In this document: positions 8,869 through 18,010 of the stretch, one piece after another | Layout of the letters: every line of letters begins with the position of its first letter | Numbering within the stretch: the stretch's first letter is position 1 | Source: Candidatus Tisiphia endosymbiont of Melanophora roralis | Lineage (GTDB): Bacteria > Pseudomonadota > Alphaproteobacteria > Rickettsiales > Rickettsiaceae | DNA length: 64,000 nt | Direction: 5' to 3' | NCBI RefSeq assembly: GCF_964026575.1 | Contig: NZ_OZ032161.1 | Location: forward strand, 1,446,721-1,510,720 | The notes under the pieces: model-generated | Database searches by the model: none | What the model saw: the letters and a program-made list of their open reading frames with translations, nothing else | What the model was told of the DNA's origin: nothing | Position numbers and translations under genes: made by a program

Positions 8869-10557
8869 ATGAATCATAACATAGTTAACTTAGCAGCTGC
8901 CATTGTCTTGTCCCTTGGTATTATTTTTGGATGGCAATATTTTTACGATAAACCAAGATTACAAAAATTAGAACAGCAAAATAAAATATATAATAAGCAA
9001 GTTCAAGAGTTAAAGAAAAAGAATGTTCAAGTAGAAGCATCTAAAGAAGCTGAATCCTTTGTTGCTACCAAGAGAATTCAGATAAACTCAGAATTACTTT
9101 CCGGATCGATTGCTTTAAAAGGGTTAAGGTTTGATGATTTGGTTTTATTGAAGTATAAGCAAGATCTATCAAAAGACAGTAAACCTGTTGTATTATTTGC
9201 TCATTCTCAGTCAGAAGAAGCCTATTTTGCAGAAATAGGTTGGTTTGATAAAACTGGTAGTGCTATTCTTCCTAACAGTGAAACTCTTTGGCAAGCTGAT
9301 AGTGATGAGCTTACTCCTACAAAACCTGTGAATTTATCATGGATCAACAAAGATGGGGTTAAATTCTTGGTTACTATTAGCATGGATAGTAATTACTTGT
9401 TCACCATAGATCAGACTACGGTGAATGATAGTAAGCAGCCAATATCAGTGCAGTATTATGGACTAATTAACCGTAAATATACTGGCAAAGAGAAAGTAGC
9501 TAATATCCTGCATCAAGGACCAATTGGTGCTATTGATGGTAGGCTTAAAGAACATTCCTTTGATGACTTAAAAGATAAAAAGACTGAAAAATTTCCGCAA
9601 GGTGTTGTTGATTGGATTGGCATAACAGATAAATATTGGCTAGCTTCCTTAATTCCGGATAAAATTAGTAAGTATAGTTCTAATTTCAATTGTGTAATAA
9701 AAAACGGTATTGAAAAATATCAGGTTGACTTCATCTCACCAACTCAAACCATAGAAGTAGGAAACAAATTTATTATATCACAAAAATTATTTGCCGGAGC
9801 AAAGAAAGTTGATTTATTAGATAAATACGAAAAGCAATATAATATTACGCTATTTGACCGTGCAATTGACTTTGGTTGGTTTTATATAATCACTAAACCA
9901 CTCTTTAACGTTATGAACTTTTTTTATCACTATGTTGGTAACTTCGGTATTAGTATCTTGATCGTAACTGTTATCATAAAACTGCTAATGTTTACTCTAG
10001 CTAATAAATCATATCGTTCGATGAAAAAGACCAAAAATCTTCAGCCTGAAGTCGAGAGAATTAGGGCTTTATATGCCGATGATAAAATGAGGCTTAACCA
10101 AGAAGTTATGGCATTGTATAAAAGGGAAAAGGTTAACCCCATAGCTGGTTGTCTCCCCCTTATTGTACAAATCCCAGTATTTTTCTCGATTTATAAAGTG
10201 TTAAATGTAACTATTGAGATGCGTCAAGCACCATTTTTTGGTTGGATAAAAGATTTATCTGCTCCGGATCCAACAACAATTTTCAACTTGTTTGGATTAC
10301 TGCCATTTACTTGTCCAAGCTTCCTGATGATTGGTGTATGGCCTATTCTCATGGCTCTGACTGCGTTCTTACAGCAAAGGATGCACCCAGAGCCAGCTGA
10401 TCCAGTTCAAGCTCAAGTAATGAAATTTATGCCACTGGTTTTTTTAGTAATGTGTAGTAGTTTTCCAGCTGGAGTAGTGATTTATTGGTCTTGGAGTAAT
10501 ATTTTATCAATAATTCAGCAATATTACATCAATAAGTTAGACAATAATGTCGGTTGA
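8869..10557 (+). CDS. yidC: Membrane protein insertase YidC/OxaI
   Basis: Inserts and folds inner-membrane proteins, alone or with SecYEG. The Gram-negative layout is clear: a first membrane helix ([21 protein letters not shown]), a coiled segment, a large periplasmic domain of about 300 residues, then the conserved five-helix core beginning [20 protein letters not shown], with [10 protein letters not shown] before it and [31 protein letters not shown] within. The end INKLDNNVG is short. A GTG directly precedes the ATG at 8869 (GTGATG) and could also serve. The gene overlaps engB by 11 bases, so they are translationally linked. Length is typical of alphaproteobacteria. Confidence 0.95.
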   Translation: MNHNIVNLAAAIVLSLGIIFGWQYFYDKPRLQKLEQQNKIYNKQVQELKKKNVQVEASKEAESFVATKRIQINSELLSGSIALKGLRFDDLVLLKYKQDLSKDSKPVVLFAHSQSEEAYFAEIGWFDKTGSAILPNSETLWQADSDELTPTKPVNLSWINKDGVKFLVTISMDSNYLFTIDQTTVNDSKQPISVQYYGLINRKYTGKEKVANILHQGPIGAIDGRLKEHSFDDLKDKKTEKFPQGVVDWIGITDKYWLASLIPDKISKYSSNFNCVIKNGIEKYQVDFISPTQTIEVGNKFIISQKLFAGAKKVDLLDKYEKQYNITLFDRAIDFGWFYIITKPLFNVMNFFYHYVGNFGISILIVTVIIKLLMFTLANKSYRSMKKTKNLQPEVERIRALYADDKMRLNQEVMALYKREKVNPIAGCLPLIVQIPVFFSIYKVLNVTIEMRQAPFFGWIKDLSAPDPTTIFNLFGLLPFTCPSFLMIGVWPILMALTAFLQQRMHPEPADPVQAQVMKFMPLVFLVMCSSFPAGVVIYWSWSNILSIIQQYYINKLDNNVG

Positions 10558-11155
10558 TAAGGTTACAAAACTTTTCCGTCAAGAAGTAAAATTCATAGCT
10601 GGTGTGGCAAAAATAAGTCAGTTTCCTAGTATGTTTTTGCCAGAAATTGCATTTGTTGGCAAATCAAATGTTGGCAAGTCAAGTTTGATTAATAGTATAT
10701 GCAATAATTCAAGTCTTGCTAGGGTGTCTAATACTCCTGGTCGTACTAGGCAAATAAATTTTTTCTCCCTTGCCGATAAACTTATGTTAGTTGATCTTCC
10801 TGGATATGGCTTTGCAGAAGTGCCAATATACATCAGACAGCAGTGGGAAACCTTAATAGCATATTATCTCAGAACGAGTTTAAACCTCAAATTAGTAAAT
10901 TTATTGATTGATGCTAGAAGAGGAGTGAAGCAAAATGATATGGAAATTGCTAAATTGTTACTTTCTTGCAATAAAGATTTTCAAATTGTTTTCACAAAGT
11001 CAGATAAGATAACACATAGAGAAAACCTAACGACGATAACACAGAATTTTCTTGCAACTTTAGGCTACTCCTGTAATGTAATTTATACAAGTAGCAGGAG
11101 TAAAGAAGGTGCAAAAGAATTGCAGTTTAATTTGGCAAAATGCATTAAATTATAA
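10547..11155 (+). CDS. engB: Ribosome-assembly GTPase YsxC/EngB
   Basis: Small TRAFAC-class GTPase of 202 residues needed for large-subunit maturation. The G motifs are intact: G1 [11 protein letters not shown]2 region [10 protein letters not shown]3 DLPGYGFA, G4 TKSD, and G5-like TSSRSKEG near the end. It begins inside the yidC stop region (ATG at 10547), an arrangement that implies coupled translation. The downstream argB-like frame begins 47 bases before its end. Confidence 0.93.
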   Translation: MSVDKVTKLFRQEVKFIAGVAKISQFPSMFLPEIAFVGKSNVGKSSLINSICNNSSLARVSNTPGRTRQINFFSLADKLMLVDLPGYGFAEVPIYIRQQWETLIAYYLRTSLNLKLVNLLIDARRGVKQNDMEIAKLLLSCNKDFQIVFTKSDKITHRENLTTITQNFLATLGYSCNVIYTSSRSKEGAKELQFNLAKCIKL

Positions 11156-12035
11156 AGAAAAGGAAGGTAAAGGTTTTGCCCGTGTCAAAGATACTAGCCT
11201 AATTAAAGACATAATAAGACGTAGTAGTGAAGTTAGAGATCAAGTCATGGTATTTAAGCTACCGTCATTAATTATTGATGATGACAAATTGTTAACGAAT
11301 TTTGCAGAGGTAATACAGTTACTTGACAGTTGTGGCATTAAAATCTTTATAGTTCATGATCATACTAATTTGGTAAATGATACGCTAAAATTGTTTGGCT
11401 GTGATGAAAAATTTATCAATAATATTAAGGTAGCCGATTATAAGAGCTCACAGATTATGGAAATGGTTCTGTCTGGCTATATTAATAAGCGTATAGTTTC
11501 AAAGCTCTGTAGTTTAGGTTGTTATGCTATTGGTATTTCCTGCAAAGATGCTAATCTTATTCAAGCTAAGAAATCAAAATTATCATATAGGAGAGACAGT
11601 AATCAAGCTGTAATAGATATTGGATTTGTCAGTGAACCAGTTATAATAAACCCCGAGATTTTAATAAATTTTGAAGATAGCAATATTATTCCTGTTATAA
11701 CACCAGTAGCTAGTGATGAAAAAGGCAATACTCATCTGCTGGATGTAAATCTGACGACCTCGATAATTGCTTCCTCATTAGATGCAGATCATTTAGTATT
11801 ATTATGTGATGGGGTAGAATTTGCCGGAGAGAAGTATATACGAATACGAGATGTTAATGTATTGAAAGAGATGTTGAATAATACTGTTGATCCTGAAACA
11901 GTTAGCTTGCTTGAAGCAGCTTTAAGTGCTATTCAAAACAGTAGCAATTATGTACATTTTCTCAATTCGGCTTTCCCTGAGTCTATATTGTTAAGTATGT
12001 TTACAAGTAAAGAAAGTGAGTTGCCAATTATATAA
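11109..12035 (+). CDS. Acetylglutamate-kinase-like amino acid kinase
   Basis: 308 residues. The middle and end fit the amino acid kinase fold of Arg[22 protein letters not shown] in the place of the first nucleotide-binding strand, [28 protein letters not shown] (the NAGK-typical VLxGxxNK), [21 protein letters not shown] and [13 protein letters not shown]. The usual N-terminal GGxAM loop is replaced, and the glycine-rich substrate motifs are weak, so activity as acetylglutamate kinase is doubtful. Rickettsiae lack arginine synthesis yet keep such a gene behind engB, so a different or regulatory role is likely. The ATG at 11109 overlaps engB by 47 bases; no better start is visible. Confidence 0.7.
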   Translation: MQKNCSLIWQNALNYKEKEGKGFARVKDTSLIKDIIRRSSEVRDQVMVFKLPSLIIDDDKLLTNFAEVIQLLDSCGIKIFIVHDHTNLVNDTLKLFGCDEKFINNIKVADYKSSQIMEMVLSGYINKRIVSKLCSLGCYAIGISCKDANLIQAKKSKLSYRRDSNQAVIDIGFVSEPVIINPEILINFEDSNIIPVITPVASDEKGNTHLLDVNLTTSIIASSLDADHLVLLCDGVEFAGEKYIRIRDVNVLKEMLNNTVDPETVSLLEAALSAIQNSSNYVHFLNSAFPESILLSMFTSKESELPII

Positions 12036-12114
12036 AAAGATGTGGGCAGTAATATATGTTACCTTAGATAGGCGATACATACAAAATTAGCAAGATATAT
12101 GCTCCTAGCTTAAA

Positions 12115-12202
12115 CGTCATTGCGAGGAGCCACTTTGGTGGCGACGAAGCAATCCAATAAATGTGGATTGCCACGACCACTACGTAGTCTCGCTAATAGA
12201 CG
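12115..12202 (+). repeat. GTCATTGCGAGGAG palindromic element, copy 4
   Basis: CGTCATTGCGAGGAGCC at the left, GACGAAGCAATCC and GGATTGCCACG inside, CTCGCTAATAGACG at the right. It occupies the 250-base spacer before rvhB3 and shares the altered right arm with copies 1, 3 and 5. Confidence 0.8.
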
Positions 12203-12284
12203 TCTTGTACTTGTTCTGCAATTTTTAAATTGCCATGGGGATTATACGCAAGGTGGGTTAATTAGAGTTAAAGAGGGTTAATTT

Positions 12285-12572
12285 ATGTCAGGCAGTTTAG
12301 TATCAGACCCTTTATTTGTTGGTTTAACAAGACCCGCAATGATATTTGGTGTGAGTATAAAATTTGCAGCACTTAATATGATTATATCTATGTCATTATT
12401 TATTCAAAGTAATAGTATCATGAATTTGCTTGTTGCTTTTGTGATTCATATGATAGGGTATGTAATATGTTTTAAAGAACCAAGATTTATAGAATTGCTT
12501 TTAAATAAATCTTCTAGATGTAGTCAGTGTCCTAATAAATCATTCTATGGAGCGAATTCATACGGTATCTAG
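12285..12572 (+). CDS. rvhB3: Type IV secretion protein VirB3
   Basis: Short inner-membrane component of the VirB/rvh type IV secretion machine, 95 residues. The N-terminus has the family pattern DPLFVGLTRPAMIFGVSIKF, followed by two closely spaced hydrophobic segments and a second conserved patch near FKEPRFIELLL. A good ribosome site (AGAGGG) lies eight bases before the ATG. It heads the operon, is followed by rvhB4 after 37 bases, and matches the rickettsial order rvhB3-rvhB4-rvhB6a to e. Confidence 0.92.
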   Translation: MSGSLVSDPLFVGLTRPAMIFGVSIKFAALNMIISMSLFIQSNSIMNLLVAFVIHMIGYVICFKEPRFIELLLNKSSRCSQCPNKSFYGANSYGI

Positions 12573-12609
12573 GTTTTATGAGCAAAGTATAAAATGACAA
12601 AATGATAAA

Positions 12610-15027
12610 ATGATAAAATTATCTGTAACAAAAACAGCCAAAGAGTCGAGATCTAGGAAAGAAAAACCTACTTCTCATTTTATTCCTTATAAATGCCATT
12701 GGGATAGTAATACTATTTTAACTAAAAATAATGAATTATTACAAGTAGTAAAAATAGGTGGTTTTTCCTTTGAAACAGCCGATGATGAAGATTTAGATAT
12801 TAAAAAAAATATCAGGAATTCGTTACTTAAAAATATGTCATCAGGCAATATTGTGATGTATTTCCACACGATCAGGAGACGTAAACCAGTGGTTTTTGAT
12901 GGGTTTGAATATACCTCTGACCCTACCATAAGAGTACCTAATGATTTCACAACTTATTTATCAAATGAATGGCGTAAGAAACATGCAGGTTCTAGGTCGT
13001 TTTTTAATGAATTATATGTTAGTATTCTTTATAGACCAGATAAAGCTGGAGTTGCTATAATCGAATATTTCATTAAAAAGCTGATGCAAAAGTCTGATAA
13101 ATCAGCTTGGGAAAATGACATGCGAGATATGCAGGATAGTTTGCGAGAAATGTCCTCAAGGGTAGTTAATACATTCCATAGTTATTCGGCGAGGTTACTT
13201 GGCGTACGCAAGTCAAATAGTGGCTATTGTTGTGATATTATGGAATTCTTGGGTACTTTGGTAAATTGTGGATCTTCAATGCAAATGGCCGTTCCAAGAA
13301 ATTCAATAGACCAATATCTTCCAACCCATAGATTGTTTTTTGGTTCTAGATCTATAGAAGCACGTGGTCCAAAGGGTAGAAGATACGCCGGTATATTAAG
13401 TATTCTAGAGTATGGACCATCTACATCAGCTGGAATTTTTGACGGATTTTTACAAATGCCTTTTGAGTTTGTAATGACCCAAAGTTTTGTTTTTGCTAAT
13501 AGGACAGTGGCGATTGGCAAAATGCAACTACAACAAAATAGAATGATTCAAGCAGGGGATAAAGCTGTATCACAAATTGCTGAAATCTCTCGAGCACTTG
13601 ATATGGCTACCAGTGGTGATATTGGTTTTGGAGAGCATCATTTTTCGCTTCTATGCTCTGATAGTAATTTAAAATCCCTTGAGGATACCCTATCTATGGC
13701 TTCTGTTGAACTCTCCAATTCTGGAATTCAACCTGTTAGAGAAAGAATTAATATGGAACCAAGTTATTGGGGGCAGCTTCCTGGAAATATGGATTATATA
13801 GTAAGGGGTTCGACTATAAATACTTTAAACATGGCTAGTTTTGCATCTATGCACAATTATCCATTAGGTAAGGTTTTTAATAATCACTGGGGAGAATATG
13901 TAACTGTACTCGATACTACCTCGGGAACACCTTTTTATTTCAGTTTTCATGTTAGAGATGTTGGGCATACTCTGATCATTGGCCCAACTGGTGCTGGTAA
14001 AACAGTATTAATGAATTTTTTATGTGCACAAGCACAAAAATTTAAACCTAGAATGTTTTCCTTTGATAAAGACCACGGTGCTGAAATATTTATTAGATCA
14101 CTTAATGGGATTTATACTACAATTGATCCAGGAGGAGCATGTAACTTTAATCCTTTACAGCTTGATGATACTGGGGAGAATAGAACATTCATATTAGAAT
14201 GGCTTAAAGTATTAGTTACTTCTAATGGAGAGCAGTTATCATCAGAAGATAATAAGATTTTATCACAAGCAGTAAGTGGTAATTTTAAGCTAGAGAAAAA
14301 AGATAGAAGATTAAAAAATGTTGTAGCATTTTTGGGCATAGATGGTCCTAATAGCTTAGCAGGCAGGATTGCTATGTGGGTTGGTAAAGGCTCTCATGCT
14401 AGAATATTTGATAATGAGGCAGATAATATTGATTTGCAGCAAGCTCGAGTATTTGGCTTTGATATGACTGAACTGTTAAAAGATCCAGTTAGTCTTGCTC
14501 CTGTGCTACTATATATTTTCCATAGAATTAGTATTTCTTTAGATGGTCAAAGAACTATGATAGTTCTTGATGAAGCGTGGGCTTTGATTGATAATCCAGT
14601 ATTTGCTCCCAAAATTAAAGACTGGCTAAAGGTTTTGCGTAAGTTAAATACTTTTGTAATTTTTGCTACCCAAAGTGTTGAAGATGCAGCTAAAAGCAGG
14701 ATTAGTGATACCTTGATCCAACAAACTGCAACACAAATATTCTTACCAAACCTTAAGGCAACTGATATTTACCGTAGTGCTTTTATGCTTAGTCAACGTG
14801 AATATATTTTGATAAAAACTACAGATCCAACATCGCGTTATTTCTTAATAAAACAGGGGGTAGATGCAGTTGTTGCAAAAATAAGTTTAGATGGTATGAC
14901 TGATATTATCAATGTTCTTTCTGGCCGGGTTGAAACAGTGTTATTGTTAGATCGGATTAGAGAGAAATATGGTAATGATCCTGAAAAATGGTTACCGATA
15001 TTTTATGAGGAAGTAAAATCACTTTAG
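12610..15027 (+). CDS. rvhB4: Type IV secretion ATPase VirB4
   Basis: Energises assembly of the secretion channel at the cytoplasmic face of the inner membrane. 805 residues with the CagE/TrbE/VirB N-terminal domain and a RecA-like ATPase: Walker A GPTGAGKTVLMNF at about residue 458 and Walker B MIVLDEAWALID at about residue 650. The later FATQSVEDA motif is also typical. An upstream ATG at 12602 is stopped after two codons, so 12610 is used. It is followed by rvhB6a after seven bases. The gene is complete, consistent with a functional secretion system. Confidence 0.95.
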   Translation: MIKLSVTKTAKESRSRKEKPTSHFIPYKCHWDSNTILTKNNELLQVVKIGGFSFETADDEDLDIKKNIRNSLLKNMSSGNIVMYFHTIRRRKPVVFDGFEYTSDPTIRVPNDFTTYLSNEWRKKHAGSRSFFNELYVSILYRPDKAGVAIIEYFIKKLMQKSDKSAWENDMRDMQDSLREMSSRVVNTFHSYSARLLGVRKSNSGYCCDIMEFLGTLVNCGSSMQMAVPRNSIDQYLPTHRLFFGSRSIEARGPKGRRYAGILSILEYGPSTSAGIFDGFLQMPFEFVMTQSFVFANRTVAIGKMQLQQNRMIQAGDKAVSQIAEISRALDMATSGDIGFGEHHFSLLCSDSNLKSLEDTLSMASVELSNSGIQPVRERINMEPSYWGQLPGNMDYIVRGSTINTLNMASFASMHNYPLGKVFNNHWGEYVTVLDTTSGTPFYFSFHVRDVGHTLIIGPTGAGKTVLMNFLCAQAQKFKPRMFSFDKDHGAEIFIRSLNGIYTTIDPGGACNFNPLQLDDTGENRTFILEWLKVLVTSNGEQLSSEDNKILSQAVSGNFKLEKKDRRLKNVVAFLGIDGPNSLAGRIAMWVGKGSHARIFDNEADNIDLQQARVFGFDMTELLKDPVSLAPVLLYIFHRISISLDGQRTMIVLDEAWALIDNPVFAPKIKDWLKVLRKLNTFVIFATQSVEDAAKSRISDTLIQQTATQIFLPNLKATDIYRSAFMLSQREYILIKTTDPTSRYFLIKQGVDAVVAKISLDGMTDIINVLSGRVETVLLLDRIREKYGNDPEKWLPIFYEEVKSL

Positions 15028-15034
15028 TTAATTT

Positions 15035-18010
15035 ATGCATTATAATTTTATAAAAAATTTACTTAGTGGAGCAAAAATATTTGCTAGAATAGTAGTGCTA
15101 TGCAGTCTACTAAATTTTACTATTATCCATAATAGTTATGCAGAAGAACCAAAACAAAAAGATACTTTAGATACTATAATTGATATTCTCTCAAATTTGA
15201 CCTGTGAAACTCAAGGTATCGGTGATTTATTACGTACGGAATTTTCTCACACTTGTATACCGGCATCATTTTTTACCTTTGCTGTTTCTAATATAATCTC
15301 GCCAGGATTATATGCAAATACCATGCTACGTCTTAAAATAAATGACCATGAATTATTTGATGGAGATTACCCTGGAGGACAATGTGCAAGAAATAATAAA
15401 ATTGATCCAAATGACCCTAAATTAACCTTTGCATTGTGTAATAACGTTAAGCTAGCAGCTGTTAGAGTGAAGGCGATAGCCCTTTCTGCTCTTGCTATTG
15501 CCAAAGCCGTATTAACCGGTTCCGATCCTTGGAAAGATATTATGGACGCATGGAAGAGCAATAAAGCATCATTTCATAATATTTATAAGGACAAAAAAGA
15601 TGGTTACAAAGATGCGATGATAGACTTGGTCATATCACCTATACCTATACCAGCTATTATATTTAAAGTAGTAAAAATAAAAGATACCATGTGTGTGGCT
15701 GCTCCTAGTATATTAGCAGATTGGGTACCGGTTGGCTGTAAGTATATTAGAGAACCTTACCCTGAATCAATTTATGCGACTTTTATGAGTCTTGATGGTG
15801 GAACTAAGAAAGGTCCTAATACCGCTACTGACCCAATGGCAATAGTTGATTGTGGTTTGTCATCTTCTAGTTGTTACCAAAGAGCTTATAATAATTCTAA
15901 AACAGCCATTGTTATCTCTTCACCATTAATAGAATGTATTAAAGAAATGACAGCAAGATTACTGGTTAGTAAAGATGTTTGTACATTTGATGATATTAAT
16001 AAAGTAATTAATTCAAGCAAAAGAGAAAGTAGCATATTATTTCAATTTCAACGTAATATGCACCGAACTGTTACCGCTTTATTGACTATATATGTAATTT
16101 TCTTTGGTTTTAAAATTATACTTTCTAGTGATGTTCCTCCTAAAAATGAAATAATTAATTTTGTATTAAAGATGTTGTTTGTAACCTATTTTTCTGTAGG
16201 TATAAACATTACTCCTAGTAGTAATTCTGACTATAATCGACTAGATGGTATGGTGCAATGGGCTTTTCCTTTATTATTAGGAGGAATAGATACACTTGCT
16301 GGTTGGGTTATGAATGCTTCTCCATCAGAGTTGTGTAAATTTGATGCTAAAGATTACGATAAAAATCTTTCTTATATGGCATTATGGGATTCATTAGACT
16401 GTCATGTAAGCCATTATTTAGGATTAGATATCCTATCAACCTTACTGGTAGAAAATCAATATAAAAATCATGATTTCAAGAGTTTTGACTTTTTTAGTTT
16501 CTCAGCCCCACCTTATGTATATTTACTGATTCCTGCTATTATTTCAGGTAACATGACTCTAGTATCTCTGGCACTGTCCTATCCTTTATTAGTGATTTCT
16601 GTTGGAGCGTTTATGGTGAATGCTACAGTGATGTGCATGATATCTATAGTAATATTAGGTGTTTTAGCTCCTCTTTTTGTGCCAATGTTTTTATTTGAAT
16701 ATACTCGTGGTTACTTTGAATCATGGGTAAAGTTATTAATATCATTTTTGCTACAACCTATGGTAGTGGTAACCTTTCTGATTATGATGTTTTCAGTTTA
16801 TGATTTCGGTTTTTATGGTCACTGTAAATATACAAGTAAAACTATACAAAATAGTATAGAAAGTGGGGGAGATGGAAAAAGAAAGGTAAAAATATTTTAT
16901 GTTAATACTAATTGGGATAAATATGAGAAAGATGAAAGTAAAGGTATAGATAATGCTAAAAGCTGTCAAAATAGCCTAGGTTATATGCTTAATAATCCAC
17001 TGTCAACAGTTTTTAATTTTGCTAAAGATAACCTCAACGAGATGGTCAAAAAAAAACCAGGTAGTGGCAGTACAAGCGATTATTTATCTGAATACCCGTT
17101 TTTGCAGGGTATTATTATGGGACCTGGTATGTTCTTTGTATCACCCAAATTAGTTTTTGAGAAAATTAAGGATATTGCTCTAGCTTTAATTACTGCCTGC
17201 TTTACTTTGTATTTAATGTATCACTTTAGTAGCCAATTAGCAGAGTTTGCAGCTGATATGACTGAAGGTGTACCTCTTAGTGGTGTTGCCATACATCCAC
17301 AGGCAATATACAAAGCTGGTATGGCTGCTCTTGGAGCTGCTGGTAAAATGCAGGCGGCTGATAAAGTAGCTAGAGGTGCTGGAGGCGCTACTAAGGATAT
17401 GGGTGGTGGAGGTGGATCAGCCGGAGATACTGAAGCTACTGGTGGTGAATCAGCAGGAGATAGTTTAGACACTAGCGGTTCATCTAGAGATACTGTATCA
17501 ACAGCAGGAGGAGGTGGTGGTAAGTCTCTAGGTGGTGGTGGACTTCCTCTCTCTCCAGCCCGTCATATAGCAGAATCTACTGCAGCTGGTGTATCTGAAT
17601 CGAGTTCTTCAGATGCAGGAGGTTCTTCAAAGGAATCAAGGGTTAATTTGCAGACTATTGACGAACCTATTCTACCTCCAACTAATAAAATAGTAGAAAC
17701 AGAGGATTTTGTTAATAGATCACCACAGATAGCTACAACAAATACACAAGAATTAGGAAGGACAGTAGAGAAAGCAAGTCCTGCTAAGGAATTACCAAAA
17801 GAGCAAAAGACCCATGAGTTACTTTCTAAAACTTTGGGAGGACTTGAAGATTCTACGGTGCAAGCTGGAAAGGCTGGTGACATTCAACAAGAAATAAAAA
17901 ATCGTGAGGAAAAAGCTAGGAAGGAGAGCGATCTTAAAACTAAACCAGCTAAGAAAACTACAACTGCTAGAACTAATGTAAAAAAAGATGGCTCTAATGA
18001 AAATTCATAA
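15035..18010 (+). CDS. rvhB6a: VirB6-family channel protein, first of five
   Basis: Polytopic inner-membrane component of the type IV secretion channel, 991 residues, far longer than classical VirB6 (about 300). A signal peptide (VVLCSLLNFTIIHNSYAEE) is followed by a cysteine-containing periplasmic domain, then the conserved VirB6 membrane core from about residue 345 to 600 (LTIYVIFFGFKIIL, VNATVMCMISIVILGVLAPLFVPMFLFEYTRGYFESWVKLLISFLLQPM). The C-terminal 220 residues are rich in Gly, Ser and charged residues and include GGGGGSAG-type runs. It overlaps the next gene. The long extracytoplasmic parts of rickettsial VirB6 paralogues are known; their function is not. Confidence 0.92.
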   Translation: MHYNFIKNLLSGAKIFARIVVLCSLLNFTIIHNSYAEEPKQKDTLDTIIDILSNLTCETQGIGDLLRTEFSHTCIPASFFTFAVSNIISPGLYANTMLRLKINDHELFDGDYPGGQCARNNKIDPNDPKLTFALCNNVKLAAVRVKAIALSALAIAKAVLTGSDPWKDIMDAWKSNKASFHNIYKDKKDGYKDAMIDLVISPIPIPAIIFKVVKIKDTMCVAAPSILADWVPVGCKYIREPYPESIYATFMSLDGGTKKGPNTATDPMAIVDCGLSSSSCYQRAYNNSKTAIVISSPLIECIKEMTARLLVSKDVCTFDDINKVINSSKRESSILFQFQRNMHRTVTALLTIYVIFFGFKIILSSDVPPKNEIINFVLKMLFVTYFSVGINITPSSNSDYNRLDGMVQWAFPLLLGGIDTLAGWVMNASPSELCKFDAKDYDKNLSYMALWDSLDCHVSHYLGLDILSTLLVENQYKNHDFKSFDFFSFSAPPYVYLLIPAIISGNMTLVSLALSYPLLVISVGAFMVNATVMCMISIVILGVLAPLFVPMFLFEYTRGYFESWVKLLISFLLQPMVVVTFLIMMFSVYDFGFYGHCKYTSKTIQNSIESGGDGKRKVKIFYVNTNWDKYEKDESKGIDNAKSCQNSLGYMLNNPLSTVFNFAKDNLNEMVKKKPGSGSTSDYLSEYPFLQGIIMGPGMFFVSPKLVFEKIKDIALALITACFTLYLMYHFSSQLAEFAADMTEGVPLSGVAIHPQAIYKAGMAALGAAGKMQAADKVARGAGGATKDMGGGGGSAGDTEATGGESAGDSLDTSGSSRDTVSTAGGGGGKSLGGGGLPLSPARHIAESTAAGVSESSSSDAGGSSKESRVNLQTIDEPILPPTNKIVETEDFVNRSPQIATTNTQELGRTVEKASPAKELPKEQKTHELLSKTLGGLEDSTVQAGKAGDIQQEIKNREEKARKESDLKTKPAKKTTTARTNVKKDGSNENS

